Shown: piece after piece, positions 34,562 through 42,462 of the stretch
How the letters are laid out: each line of letters starts with the position of its first letter
Position numbering within the stretch: position 1 is the first letter of the stretch
Assembly (NCBI RefSeq): GCF_021531895.1
Contig: NZ_JAFBIX010000013.1
Coordinates: 30,029 to 94,028, forward strand
Length of the DNA stretch: 64,000 bases
Direction of reading: 5' to 3'
From: Faecalicatena contorta
GTDB taxonomy: Bacteria > Bacillota > Clostridia > Lachnospirales > Lachnospiraceae
Position numbers and translations under genes: made by a program
Notes under the pieces: generated by a model
Database searches by the model: none
What the model saw: only the letters and a program-made list of their open reading frames with translations
What the model was told of the DNA's origin: nothing

Positions 34562-35587
34562 CTACATTCCTTTTCCGAAACCGCAATTCGGAAATGTGCA
34601 GACCGGACATGACAGACACAAGCCTCCTTGTCCCAGACAGTTCAGATCGTCTGCCGTTAGTTTTTCATCGGTCATAATCCTCGGAAGCACCAGATCAAAT
34701 ATCGTCCTCCTTGAATACATCACGCATCCTGGGAGTCCCATGACCGGAATATCTCCCTGATAATATGCCAAGAGAAACATAGCTCCCGGAAGCACCGGCG
34801 CACCATACGTCACAATGTCTGCTCCTGTATTCTTGATTGCAAGCGGTGTCCGGTCATCCGGATCTACGCTCATGCCGCCAGTACATATGACCATATTACA
34901 TCCCTTCTCGAGCATAACCTTGATCGCTTCCGTAATCATTCTATGATCATCATCACAGATCACATGATCTGTCTCTGTAATCCCATACTCAGCAAGCTTC
35001 TCCTGGACTACCGGAGTAAATGTATCCTGAATCCGTCCTCGATAGACTTCGCTTCCTGTTGCAATGATTCCAACCTTTTTCTTCGTATAAGGGCGAATCT
35101 GGAAGATTGGCTCCTCTCCAGCCACCTCTTCTGCCTTCTTCATCTTGTCCTCATGAATGACCAGCGGAATCACCCTGGTTCCTGCGATCTTATCTCCTGC
35201 TTTTACCGGAAAGTTCCCATGGCAGCTGGCGATCATCATCTCTCCCAGTGCATTGACACGATTCAGCTTGTCTATATCTATCTTCAGTACACCATCCATA
35301 TCTGCAATCAGCTCAATCTTTCCTTCTTTTACTTCGGATGGATGCATTCCATTGCCCTGACAGATCCTCCTTAATATCTCCGCCGCTTCATTCTCATGTA
35401 GCATACCTTCTTCTTTTTCCCAGACATAAAGATGTTCTTTTCCTACGGACAGAAGCACCGGAATATCCTCTTCTGTCACTACATGACCTTTGCGAAATAC
35501 CGCATCCTTGGTCACACCTTTTATAATCTGCGTAATATCATGGCATAATACCTGTCCTACTGCGTCTTCTGTTTTTACCAGTTTCAT
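34562..35587 (-). CDS. MoeA/MogA-like molybdopterin-binding protein with Cys-rich tail
   Basis: A 341-aa protein. The first half resembles a MoeA N-terminal region (LVKTEDAVGQVLCHDIT, with RKGHVVTEEDIPVLLSVG). The second half is the MoCF_biosynth domain (VGIIATGSEVYRGRIQDTF, ICTGGMSVDPDDRTP, GLPGCVMYS). It likely binds molybdopterin and takes part in metal insertion. The last 25 residues hold five Cys (CLGQGGLCLSCPVCTFPNC) that could bind a metal or cluster. The ATG at 35587 has AAGGG 7 nt upstream; a longer ORF from 35701 would run through the leader hairpin. It is the first gene of the cofactor operon. Confidence 0.85.
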   Translation of the reverse strand: MKLVKTEDAVGQVLCHDITQIIKGVTKDAVFRKGHVVTEEDIPVLLSVGKEHLYVWEKEEGMLHENEAAEILRRICQGNGMHPSEVKEGKIELIADMDGVLKIDIDKLNRVNALGEMMIASCHGNFPVKAGDKIAGTRVIPLVIHEDKMKKAEEVAGEEPIFQIRPYTKKKVGIIATGSEVYRGRIQDTFTPVVQEKLAEYGITETDHVICDDDHRMITEAIKVMLEKGCNMVICTGGMSVDPDDRTPLAIKNTGADIVTYGAPVLPGAMFLLAYYQGDIPVMGLPGCVMYSRRTIFDLVLPRIMTDEKLTADDLNCLGQGGLCLSCPVCTFPNCGFGKGM

Positions 35588-35620
35588 CTTGATTCCCTTC
35601 TTTATGATTTTTATAACAAA

Positions 35621-35644
35621 AACCATCGGCCTGCACCGATGGTT
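35621..35644 (-). terminator. Leader hairpin between promoter and MoeA-like gene
   Basis: A 9-bp perfect stem AACCATCGG/CCGATGGTT with a 6-nt loop, followed on the minus strand by TTTTTGTTAT. It lies inside the predicted leader (start about 35685, ATG at 35587), so it may attenuate the cofactor operon or end readthrough from the Crp/Fnr gene. Confidence 0.55.
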
Positions 35645-35691
35645 CTTGTGAATTCTACATTCATTCAATCTTTGCTGCTCTGACCAACATA

Positions 35692-35733
35692 AGTATAGCA
35701 AAAATACAGTCGCATTTACGTTGTCCAGGCAAC
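35692..35733 (-). promoter_or_regulatory. Cofactor operon promoter with Crp/Fnr-type box at -41.5
   Basis: Minus strand: -10 TATACT at 35692-35697, no -35 match. The dyad GTTGCCTGGACAAC at 35720-35733 is centred 29.5 bp upstream of the first base of the -10, which places it at -41.5 from the inferred start near 35685. This is the class II activator position used by Crp and Fnr. The regulator gene ends 24 bp further upstream. Confidence 0.65.
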
Positions 35734-35756
35734 TTTTATTCTTAGATTTTCCATAT

Positions 35757-36419
35757 CTATATCTGCAACAAAATAAAGTGATTTTTCCTTACAATCAATA
35801 ATCCCTCTTTTTCCATCTTCTTTAATTCATGGGACAGCACGCTTCGATTCAGTCCCAGATAATTCGCCAGCTGTTCCCGATTAAAGTCTATGTCAAATTC
35901 ATTACTTTTATATCGGATCTTCTGTATCTTCAGGTATTTTTCGATCTTTTCCCTTACGCTTTTCGATGATAATATCTCGATCTTACGATATTTTCGGATA
36001 TCTTCGTTGGCAAGAAAGTACACGATACGCTGATATAGAAATATCCGATCTGCCTCTTCCAGCATTCCCGGTTCCTCAATGTATCTGACCGGGAACCAAT
36101 ATACAGTCGATGGCAGCGACGCATACATGGTGTATGGACTTGTCTTTTTCAGGCTCACTGCAATCTCCAGACCAACCATATAGGATCTCTTGAGCTTCTG
36201 TACCATCTGCTCTGTCCCATCAGAATAATACTGCACTTTACAGATCTCACCGGAAAGAAGGATTCCCACTTCATCCACTCTGTTCTTTTCTTCAACAACA
36301 ATTTCATTTTTCTGATAATTTTTCGTCTTTCCATTCAAACGAGAGAGGATATTTTTTACCTTTTCCTGATTCATCTCACAGAATAATAGACAATGATATA
36401 ATTCATTCCTCATTTCCAT
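35757..36419 (-). CDS. Crp/Fnr family transcriptional regulator
   Basis: A 220-aa regulator with an N-terminal cyclic-nucleotide-binding-like beta-barrel (GILLSGEICKVQYYSDGTEQMV) and a C-terminal winged helix (NREQLANYLGLNRSVLSHELKKM). Only two nearby Cys (CLLFC) lie in the N-terminal region, so an Fnr-type 4Fe-4S cluster is doubtful. Such genes in Clostridia often sense small ligands. It lies immediately upstream of the molybdenum cofactor operon, and a dyad at -41.5 of that promoter suits it. It is divergent from NhaC with 181 bp between. AGGAGAG lies about 7 nt before the ATG. Confidence 0.85.
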   Translation of the reverse strand: MEMRNELYHCLLFCEMNQEKVKNILSRLNGKTKNYQKNEIVVEEKNRVDEVGILLSGEICKVQYYSDGTEQMVQKLKRSYMVGLEIAVSLKKTSPYTMYASLPSTVYWFPVRYIEEPGMLEEADRIFLYQRIVYFLANEDIRKYRKIEILSSKSVREKIEKYLKIQKIRYKSNEFDIDFNREQLANYLGLNRSVLSHELKKMEKEGLLIVRKNHFILLQI

Positions 36420-36509
36420 AGATAATCTCTCCTCACATTCTTGATTTTTATTCTACAACAAAAAGCGCTCCCAATCCAGTTTATCGCATCAAATCGTTAA
36501 CAAGAGCTG

Positions 36510-36538
36510 TTGACTTTATAAGATGTCCATGTTATGGT
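36510..36538 (+). promoter_or_regulatory. Promoter of the NhaC-type gene
   Basis: -35 TTGACT (36510-36515), 17-bp spacer, -10 TATGGT (36533-36538). A half-matched TTAACA-N5-TGTTGA dyad overlaps the -35, centred near -40. Confidence 0.6.
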
Positions 36539-36600
36539 ACAGAAACACATAGTTATGAAATATAAAAAAGAAAGAAAATGTATGTACAAAGAGAGGTAAT

Positions 36601-37929
36601 ATGGAGAAGAAAATTAGTGGGAAGGCATTCCTTCCATTTTGGGTTTTTGTTGGGGTATATCTGATCACTGGTATCGTTCTGAATGCAAAGGGAGTGGAAA
36701 TGGCATTCTATCAGCTTCCCACTCCGGTTGCAGCGGTTATCGGCGTTATAACTGCATTTATCTTATTCAAAGGAACGATCAATGAGAAACTGGAGACATT
36801 CTTAAAAGGCTGTGGTCACACCGATGTTATGACGATGTGCTTTATCTTCTTATTTGCAGGTGCATTTACTACTGTATCCAGTGAGATGGGCGGTGTTGAC
36901 GCGGTGGTAAATCTTGGCATGTCTGTTCTGCCGCCGCAATTCGTTGCTGCAGGTGTATTTGTTATCTCAGGGTTCATCGGAATCTCTACCGGAACATCTG
37001 TGGGGACGGTTGTTGCGGTCACTCCAATCGCCATAGGGCTTGCCGAAGCCGGCGGCCTGAATGTATATCTGGTCGTTGCAGCAACCATCTGTGGCGCCAT
37101 GTTCGGAGATAACTTGTCTATGATCTCAGATACGACAATTGCAGCGACCCGCACACAAGGCGTAGAGATGAAGGATAAGTTTCGTTCCAACTTTGCGATC
37201 GCACTTCCGGCTGCGATCATCACTGTTGTACTTCTGCTTATCTTCGGAAGGCCAGATGTTGTGCCGGAAGCTGCCGAGTATTCTTTTAGTTTTATAAAAG
37301 TATTACCGTATGTATTCGTTCTCGGGACATCGTTATTGGGGCTGAACGTGTTCCTTGTGTTGACCGGAGGAATCGTATTCTCAGGAGTAATCGGCATTGC
37401 GATGGGAAGCTTTACGCTCCTGGAGTTCGCGAATCATATCTATACCGGATTCACAGGCATGTTCGAGATCTTTCTGCTCTCCATGATGATGGGCGGTCTC
37501 GCTGCCATGGTAGAGGAAGAAGGCGGCATCGAATGGGTATTGCAGATGGTCCGAAAAGTCATCAAGAACAGGCACACCGCAGAAGCAGGGATTGCCGCCA
37601 TGGTCTCTGTGGCAGATATTGCAACAGCCAATAATACCGTATCCATCCTGGTGACCGGCAATGTAGCAAAAGAATTAAGTGAAGAATATGATGTGGATCC
37701 AAAACGTACCGCATCCTTACTCGACTTATTTGCCTGTGTCTTCCAGGGAATCCTGCCATACAGTGCACAGATTCTGTTTGCCTGCGCAATGCTTGAGAAT
37801 CTGAACAGCCCATTCCAGGTAATCTCCTTCTGCTGGTACCAGTATATCGTGGCAATCATTGCGATTCTTTCTATATTATTTACTGGGAAATCTAAGAAAA
37901 AGCATGCAAAAGAGGCGGTTGAAGTATGA
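36601..37929 (+). CDS. NhaC-type Na+/H+ antiporter family protein
   Basis: A 442-aa membrane protein with about eleven or twelve helices of the NhaC superfamily. Signature segments include GTSVGTVVAVTPIAIGLAEAGG, a Gly/Asn/Ser-rich MFGDNLSMISDTTIAATRTQ, and SVADIATANNTVSILV. Members exchange sodium for protons, or carry amino acids or carboxylates as antiporters. The ion pair cannot be read from sequence. AGAGAGG lies 3 nt before the ATG. It is divergent from the Crp/Fnr gene, which may control both sides. Isolated from other transport genes. Confidence 0.88.
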   Translation: MEKKISGKAFLPFWVFVGVYLITGIVLNAKGVEMAFYQLPTPVAAVIGVITAFILFKGTINEKLETFLKGCGHTDVMTMCFIFLFAGAFTTVSSEMGGVDAVVNLGMSVLPPQFVAAGVFVISGFIGISTGTSVGTVVAVTPIAIGLAEAGGLNVYLVVAATICGAMFGDNLSMISDTTIAATRTQGVEMKDKFRSNFAIALPAAIITVVLLLIFGRPDVVPEAAEYSFSFIKVLPYVFVLGTSLLGLNVFLVLTGGIVFSGVIGIAMGSFTLLEFANHIYTGFTGMFEIFLLSMMMGGLAAMVEEEGGIEWVLQMVRKVIKNRHTAEAGIAAMVSVADIATANNTVSILVTGNVAKELSEEYDVDPKRTASLLDLFACVFQGILPYSAQILFACAMLENLNSPFQVISFCWYQYIVAIIAILSILFTGKSKKKHAKEAVEV

Positions 37930-38004
37930 TAGGAATTGTCCCCCCCGGTGAAAGAAAAAATCTATTTATTTTATTTGCATTTTTAGCTAATATTCACATT
38001 GTTT

Positions 38005-38778
38005 TCAATACTCATATTTTTCAGAAAAATATTTTGAAAGAAAATGATACAAGATTGCATTGGTCGTTCCATTCACTTTTTCATCTTCTACAAGCTGCGA
38101 AAAAGGCTCTTCCAGACTACATTCTCCACAGATATCAACTCCGATTACTTTCTGATGACGAAAAACTTCCGAAAGCAGCTTCTGTAAGGTATCTACGGAC
38201 ATACCGCCTTGGTTCCAGTTGGTTCTTGCGCCATACCGGTCCAACACATCTTTGTCAATGGAAATATATGCAGGAAGTTCCTTTTGTATCTGATTCAGGT
38301 CTTTTTCAATTGTCTTGGCTTCTATCTCCCGCATGCTGACACAGACTAATTTTTCCTTAAATTTTTCCGGTATTTCCCTTATACTTTCCTTATTGGGTCC
38401 TATTAAAATTAATTGCTTTAAATATGGATTATCTGAAAGCATCTCACCTGCCCAGCTTCCACAACTCGTCAACTCATGTATCATAGGCTGCTGCATATCA
38501 TTATGATAATCGAACAATACCAGGGAAAATGGAACCCGAATCTTCTCCGCGAATAACTTTGTAACATAATGATAGTTCCCATTATCCAGAAAATGAATCC
38601 CTCCCGGCCCATATGAAGTCAGCCGCTTTCGGATCTCTCGCTTCGCTTCCGCCGTGCAATACATATTTGTACCTCTGATGTCACTCAGATCAACTCTTCG
38701 GATATCCTGAACTTTACTCTCAATATCTTCTGGATAAACATGTGTAAAATCAAGAATCAAATTCTGCGCCTTGTCCAA
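38005..38778 (-). CDS. Arginase/agmatinase-fold hydrolase, uncharacterised
   Basis: About 258 aa of the ureohydrolase fold. Metal ligands can be seen as FDYHND (Asp, His, Asp) and ISIDKDVLD, with a GGMSVDTL strand and GVDICGE near the C-terminus. The N-terminal third has the expected Asp/His-rich loop only partly. Members hydrolyse arginine, agmatine, formiminoglutamate or other guanidino compounds; this branch is distant, and the substrate is unknown. The start is uncertain: a TTG at 38778 has GAAAGAGGTG about 8 nt upstream; a GTG at 38814 is the longest option. Monocistronic, downstream of an hsp20 terminator. Confidence 0.75.
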   Translation of the reverse strand: MDKAQNLILDFTHVYPEDIESKVQDIRRVDLSDIRGTNMYCTAEAKREIRKRLTSYGPGGIHFLDNGNYHYVTKLFAEKIRVPFSLVLFDYHNDMQQPMIHELTSCGSWAGEMLSDNPYLKQLILIGPNKESIREIPEKFKEKLVCVSMREIEAKTIEKDLNQIQKELPAYISIDKDVLDRYGARTNWNQGGMSVDTLQKLLSEVFRHQKVIGVDICGECSLEEPFSQLVEDEKVNGTTNAILYHFLSKYFSEKYEY

Positions 38779-38825
38779 CTCTTTCACACCTCTTTCTTCA
38801 GGGATCTGACACACAGTAATAAACT

Positions 38826-38866
38826 GAAAAAGGGCCGCATACCCGCAATAGCAAGTATGCAGTCCC
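38826..38866 (-). terminator. Intrinsic terminator after hsp20
   Basis: Minus strand: a stem of GGGACTGCATAC and its near complement, ending in a run of T (complement of 38826-38831). It lies 18 bp beyond the hsp20 stop codon. Confidence 0.75.
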
Positions 38867-38883
38867 GTATACTCAAGAATACT

Positions 38884-39327
38884 TTATCCTTCGATAGCGA
38901 TATAGTGCTTCTTCTCTTCTACCGCCTTCTTGTCATCTTTCGGCATTTTGAATGACAAAATACCATTTTCATACTTCGGATGGATATCCTTCTCTGTCAC
39001 ATTCTCGCCCACATAAAAGCTTCGACTGACACTTCCGGCATAACGCTCACGTCTTACGTATCTTCCATCCTCGTTCTTTTCATCCTTATTGAGTCCCTTA
39101 GCAGCGCTGACAGTCAGATAGCCATTCTCCAGCTGCATCTGAATCTCATCTTTCTTAAATCCCGGCAGGTCAATGTCTACTTCATAACCAGAATCTGTCT
39201 CCTTCACATCTGTCTTCATCAGATTGCTTGCATGCTTTCCGTACAGTACTTTATCAACATTCGGAAATGCAAAATCATCCATAAAATCATCAAACAAGTT
39301 TTCTCCAAAAATACTAGGCATCATCAT
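38884..39327 (-). CDS. Small heat shock protein, Hsp20/alpha-crystallin
   Basis: A 147-aa ATP-independent holdase. It has an N-terminal arm (MMMPSIFGENLFDDFMDDF), an alpha-crystallin domain with TDSGYEVDIDLPGFKKDEI and GRYVRRERYAGSVSRSF, and a C-terminal AIEG. Three ATGs in tandem begin the gene and AAAGGAG lies 9 nt before the first. It prevents aggregation of unfolded proteins and is often stress-induced. No CIRCE or CtsR box was seen upstream, where only an A/T-rich stretch is present. It has its own terminator. Confidence 0.92.
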   Translation of the reverse strand: MMMPSIFGENLFDDFMDDFAFPNVDKVLYGKHASNLMKTDVKETDSGYEVDIDLPGFKKDEIQMQLENGYLTVSAAKGLNKDEKNEDGRYVRRERYAGSVSRSFYVGENVTEKDIHPKYENGILSFKMPKDDKKAVEEKKHYIAIEG

Positions 39328-39514
39328 AAGTCATATCTCCTTTCAAATAGATACAAAAATTGTTTCAGCACTATCGGAGAAATCCGAGGTGTCGCTTTCA
39401 GAACATATGAATCGGATTCAATTTTTATCCTTTTCCTTTGTTCTATATGAACTATAACACCTATATTATTCTTCGTCAATAGAACTCTCTAATATTTTTG
39501 TGAACATTCTGTGA

Positions 39515-40840
39515 TTAATTCAATGAACGATTCCCACCAATTGCCACCAGCATCAGTAATGTAGTAACCAACTCCGCCGCCGGAAACGCCAGCCAGATTC
39601 CTGTCATTCCAAACAACCATGACAGGACATATGCACATACAATAATTGCCACCACGCCTCGTACAATAGATGTAACAAATGCCCATTTTGCAGATTCTGT
39701 AGCGCTTAGATATCCTGTCCCGACAATATTGAAACCAGCAAACAGAAATCCCACAAAATACAGCCGCACTCCTTCCAATGCATAAGCTGCCATCTTCGCA
39801 TTGTGTTCACTGTTAAATATATTCACAATTGGCTGTGTGAAGCAAATCGCGACAAATATAACCAAAAGGGCCAGAATAATCGCAGTCCCTATCGACAACT
39901 TTAAGATCTTCTTCACAGAAGTTCTGTCTCCTTTTCCATAAGATTCACTCAGAAGTGGCTGTGCACCCTGGGACACTCCATTAAAAATAGAGGTCGCTAC
40001 GATTGCCGTATTAGCCACGATACCATAAGCTGCCACACCATCATTGCCTGCCAGTCCCAGAATCAGATAGTTGAACACGGCTGTCGTCACACCGGAAGAC
40101 AACTCTCCGATAAATGCTGCCATTCCTAACTGACACGCTTCTACAATTCTTCTAACAGATGGCCTCTGCCAGATGAATCTCACCGTACTTTTTTTTGAGA
40201 AAAAGTGGGTACAACATATCAGAATTCCAACCACCGGAGAAAATGCCGTTGCCAGTGCCGCTCCGGCCATTCCCATTTCAAGTGGAAACATAAGCACATA
40301 ATCCATTACAATATTAAATAAACTACTGAAAAGTGTCGCCTGCATTGCCCTAGAAGGATTCCCGTCATTTCTTACGAATGCATTGCAGATATGATTTCCC
40401 ATAAAAAAGGGGGCAAACATAAGAAAGATTCTGGTATACGGTGTACCAATCTTTACAATCTGCGCATCTCCACCCAGCACAGCGATCAACTGTCCCGGTA
40501 CCAAAGCACCTACCAACATGAATAATGCCCCTAAAATAACCGCGAACATCACAGCATTGGAAAAATACAGCTCCGCTCTCTCATCATTTCTGGCCCGCAA
40601 GATGTTAAATCTGGTCGCCGAGCCAACTCCTATCATTGCGCCAATTCCAAAAATCAGGCTATACAACGGAAGCACCAGATTCAACGCTGTAATTCCCCCT
40701 GCGCCTTCTGCCCGTGAAATAAAGAAAGTATCCGCGATAACATATGCAGAGATTCCTATCATCCCCAATATATTCTGCGATACATACTTTGCAAACTTTC
40801 TCTCTGTCGAAATTTTTTCGATTCTATCCATACCGTTCAT
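39515..40840 (-). CDS. MATE family efflux transporter
   Basis: A 441-aa membrane protein with two MatE repeats and about twelve helices. Diagnostic sections are YVIADTFFISRAEGAGGITALNLVLP (typical of the MepA-like/DinF branch) and GVSQGAQPLLSESYG. It is related to the first MATE gene (1768) by the GAQP-x3-S motif. The first ATG (MNGMDRIEK) at 40840 is used; a second in-frame ATG follows three codons later. No regulator is adjacent. Substrate unknown. Confidence 0.88.
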   Translation of the reverse strand: MNGMDRIEKISTERKFAKYVSQNILGMIGISAYVIADTFFISRAEGAGGITALNLVLPLYSLIFGIGAMIGVGSATRFNILRARNDERAELYFSNAVMFAVILGALFMLVGALVPGQLIAVLGGDAQIVKIGTPYTRIFLMFAPFFMGNHICNAFVRNDGNPSRAMQATLFSSLFNIVMDYVLMFPLEMGMAGAALATAFSPVVGILICCTHFFSKKSTVRFIWQRPSVRRIVEACQLGMAAFIGELSSGVTTAVFNYLILGLAGNDGVAAYGIVANTAIVATSIFNGVSQGAQPLLSESYGKGDRTSVKKILKLSIGTAIILALLVIFVAICFTQPIVNIFNSEHNAKMAAYALEGVRLYFVGFLFAGFNIVGTGYLSATESAKWAFVTSIVRGVVAIIVCAYVLSWLFGMTGIWLAFPAAELVTTLLMLVAIGGNRSLN

Positions 40841-40932
40841 GATTGCCCCAAAACCTTTTCTATCTCTAAATACTTATATTAACCCAAGTATCAAAATTGT
40901 ACACCGCCTCCTTCATTTTTACAATACAAATC

Positions 40933-40968
40933 GAGCCCATGTTTCTCCTAACCAAAAAACATGGGCTC
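40933..40968. terminator. Stem-loop near the end of metY
   Basis: A perfect 12-bp stem (GAGCCCATGTTT and complement) with a 12-nt loop. Neither strand has a long T run, but it lies 23 bp beyond the metY stop on the minus strand, and just upstream of the MATE gene. Confidence 0.6.
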
Positions 40969-40990
40969 AAACATTATAGTATCTATATTA

Positions 40991-42295
40991 TTATTTCACT
41001 GCTTCAAATGCTGTATCTAATGCTGCGATCAGATCTTCCACCTTCTCAATACCGATAGACAGACGAATCGTATTCGGTTTGATTCCCAGATCCAGAAGTT
41101 CTTCTTCTGTGCACTGGCTGTGTGTAGTTGTTGCAGGATGAATCACAAGTGATTTTACATCTGCTACGTTAGCCAGTAATGAGAAGATTGCCAGATTGTC
41201 AATGAATTTCTGCGCTGTCTCGGCATCTCCCTTGATCTCAAATGTAAAGATAGAGCCGCCTCCATTTGGCAGATACTTCTTATATAATTCATGACTCGGT
41301 TCACTCTCCAGTGAAGGATGGTGAACTGCTTCCACCTGTGGATGATGTGCCAGATAATCTACAATCTTCAATGCATTGCTTACATGACGCTCTACACGTA
41401 ATGACAATGTCTCCAATCCCTGTAAGAACAGGAATGCATGGAATGGAGAAAGTGTTGCACCAGTATCACGCAGGATGACTGCACGGATATAGGTCACAAA
41501 AGCTGCAGAACCAGCCGCATCCGTAAATGCCACACCATGATAACTTGGGTTTGCTTCAGATATCCATGGATATTTGCCAGATGCTTTCCAGTCAAAGTTA
41601 CCGCTGTCAATAATAACACCGCCGATGGCTGTTCCATGTCCTCCGATAAATTTGGTTGCAGAATGAACAACGATATCTGCACCATATTCAATCGGGCGAA
41701 TCAGATAAGGAGTTGCAAAAGTAGAATCAACTACCAACGGAATGTTGTGCTTATGTGCGATTTTTGCCAATTCTTCCAGATCAATCAGGTTCGAATTCGG
41801 ATTTCCAAGAGTCTCTACAAAGATTGCTTTTGTATTTTCCTGAATTGCTGCCTCAAAAGAACCTTCTACTTCCGGATCAACGAAGGTTGTTGTCACTCCA
41901 TTGGTCAATGGCAATGTATGTGCTAATAAGTTATAAGTTCCTCCGTAAATAGTCTTAGATGCTACAATGTGCTCTCCTGATCTTGCCAGTGCCTGAAATG
42001 TATAATCAATGGCTGCTGCACCAGATGCTACTGCAAGTGCTGCGACACCGCCTTCCAGAGATGCAATTCTCTGTTCGAATACATCCTCGGTAGGATTGGT
42101 AAGTCTTCCATAGATATTACCTGCATCACGAAGTCCAAATCTGTCAGCTGCATGCTGTGAATTGTGGAATACATAAGATGATGTTGCATAGATAGGAACT
42201 GCTCTTGCATCTGTAGCCGGATCTGCCTGTTCCTGTCCGATATGTAATTGTCTTGTTTCAAAACCCCAGTTTTTAGAATCTTTAATATTTGCCAT
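40991..42295 (-). CDS. metY: O-acetylhomoserine sulfhydrylase (homocysteine synthase)
   Basis: A 434-aa PLP enzyme of the Cys/Met metabolism family. It is long for this family, as MetY is (about 425-435 aa). Motifs include GRLTNPTEDVFEQRIASLEGG, the PLP-lysine segment VVHSATKFIGGHGTAIGG, and SLLANVADVKSLVIHPATTTH. It forms homocysteine from O-acetylhomoserine and sulphide in the cytosol. The ATG at 42295 lies 8 nt after GGAGG, preferred over the one two codons upstream. The adjacent LysR gene, on the same strand, may control it. No S-box riboswitch was found upstream. Confidence 0.94.
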   Translation of the reverse strand: MANIKDSKNWGFETRQLHIGQEQADPATDARAVPIYATSSYVFHNSQHAADRFGLRDAGNIYGRLTNPTEDVFEQRIASLEGGVAALAVASGAAAIDYTFQALARSGEHIVASKTIYGGTYNLLAHTLPLTNGVTTTFVDPEVEGSFEAAIQENTKAIFVETLGNPNSNLIDLEELAKIAHKHNIPLVVDSTFATPYLIRPIEYGADIVVHSATKFIGGHGTAIGGVIIDSGNFDWKASGKYPWISEANPSYHGVAFTDAAGSAAFVTYIRAVILRDTGATLSPFHAFLFLQGLETLSLRVERHVSNALKIVDYLAHHPQVEAVHHPSLESEPSHELYKKYLPNGGGSIFTFEIKGDAETAQKFIDNLAIFSLLANVADVKSLVIHPATTTHSQCTEEELLDLGIKPNTIRLSIGIEKVEDLIAALDTAFEAVK

Positions 42296-42391
42296 TTTCA
42301 TGTCCTCCGATCTATTTATTTTTTGCTTGTTTTTTATTTTCTGTAATCATACTAACACGATAGGTTTAATATGTCCAATATACAAAAAAAA

Positions 42392-42424
42392 TATCTAGTT
42401 ATAGTTTCAAGCTATAACTAGATA
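42392..42424 (-). terminator. Intrinsic terminator after lysR
   Basis: A 13-bp stem (TATCTAGTTATAG and complement) with a 7-nt loop and, on the minus strand, eight T. It isolates the lysR transcript from metY. Confidence 0.85.
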
Positions 42425-42462
42425 CATCACAACTGACAATAAGACAAAATCGCCCATTCCAA

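Noticed and set aside
37926..38339. 137-codon plus-strand ORF after NhaC
   Set aside because: It is antisense to the arginase-fold gene, rich in Leu/His/Cys/Ser as shadow frames are, and has no ribosome site.
38980..39450. 156-codon plus-strand ORF over hsp20
   Set aside because: Antisense to a clear hsp20 gene with alpha-crystallin motifs; no independent support.
42296..42391. S-box (SAM) riboswitch before metY
   Set aside because: The upstream stretch is under 100 bp, A/T-rich, without the SAM-I core; a LysR gene next door is the more likely control.
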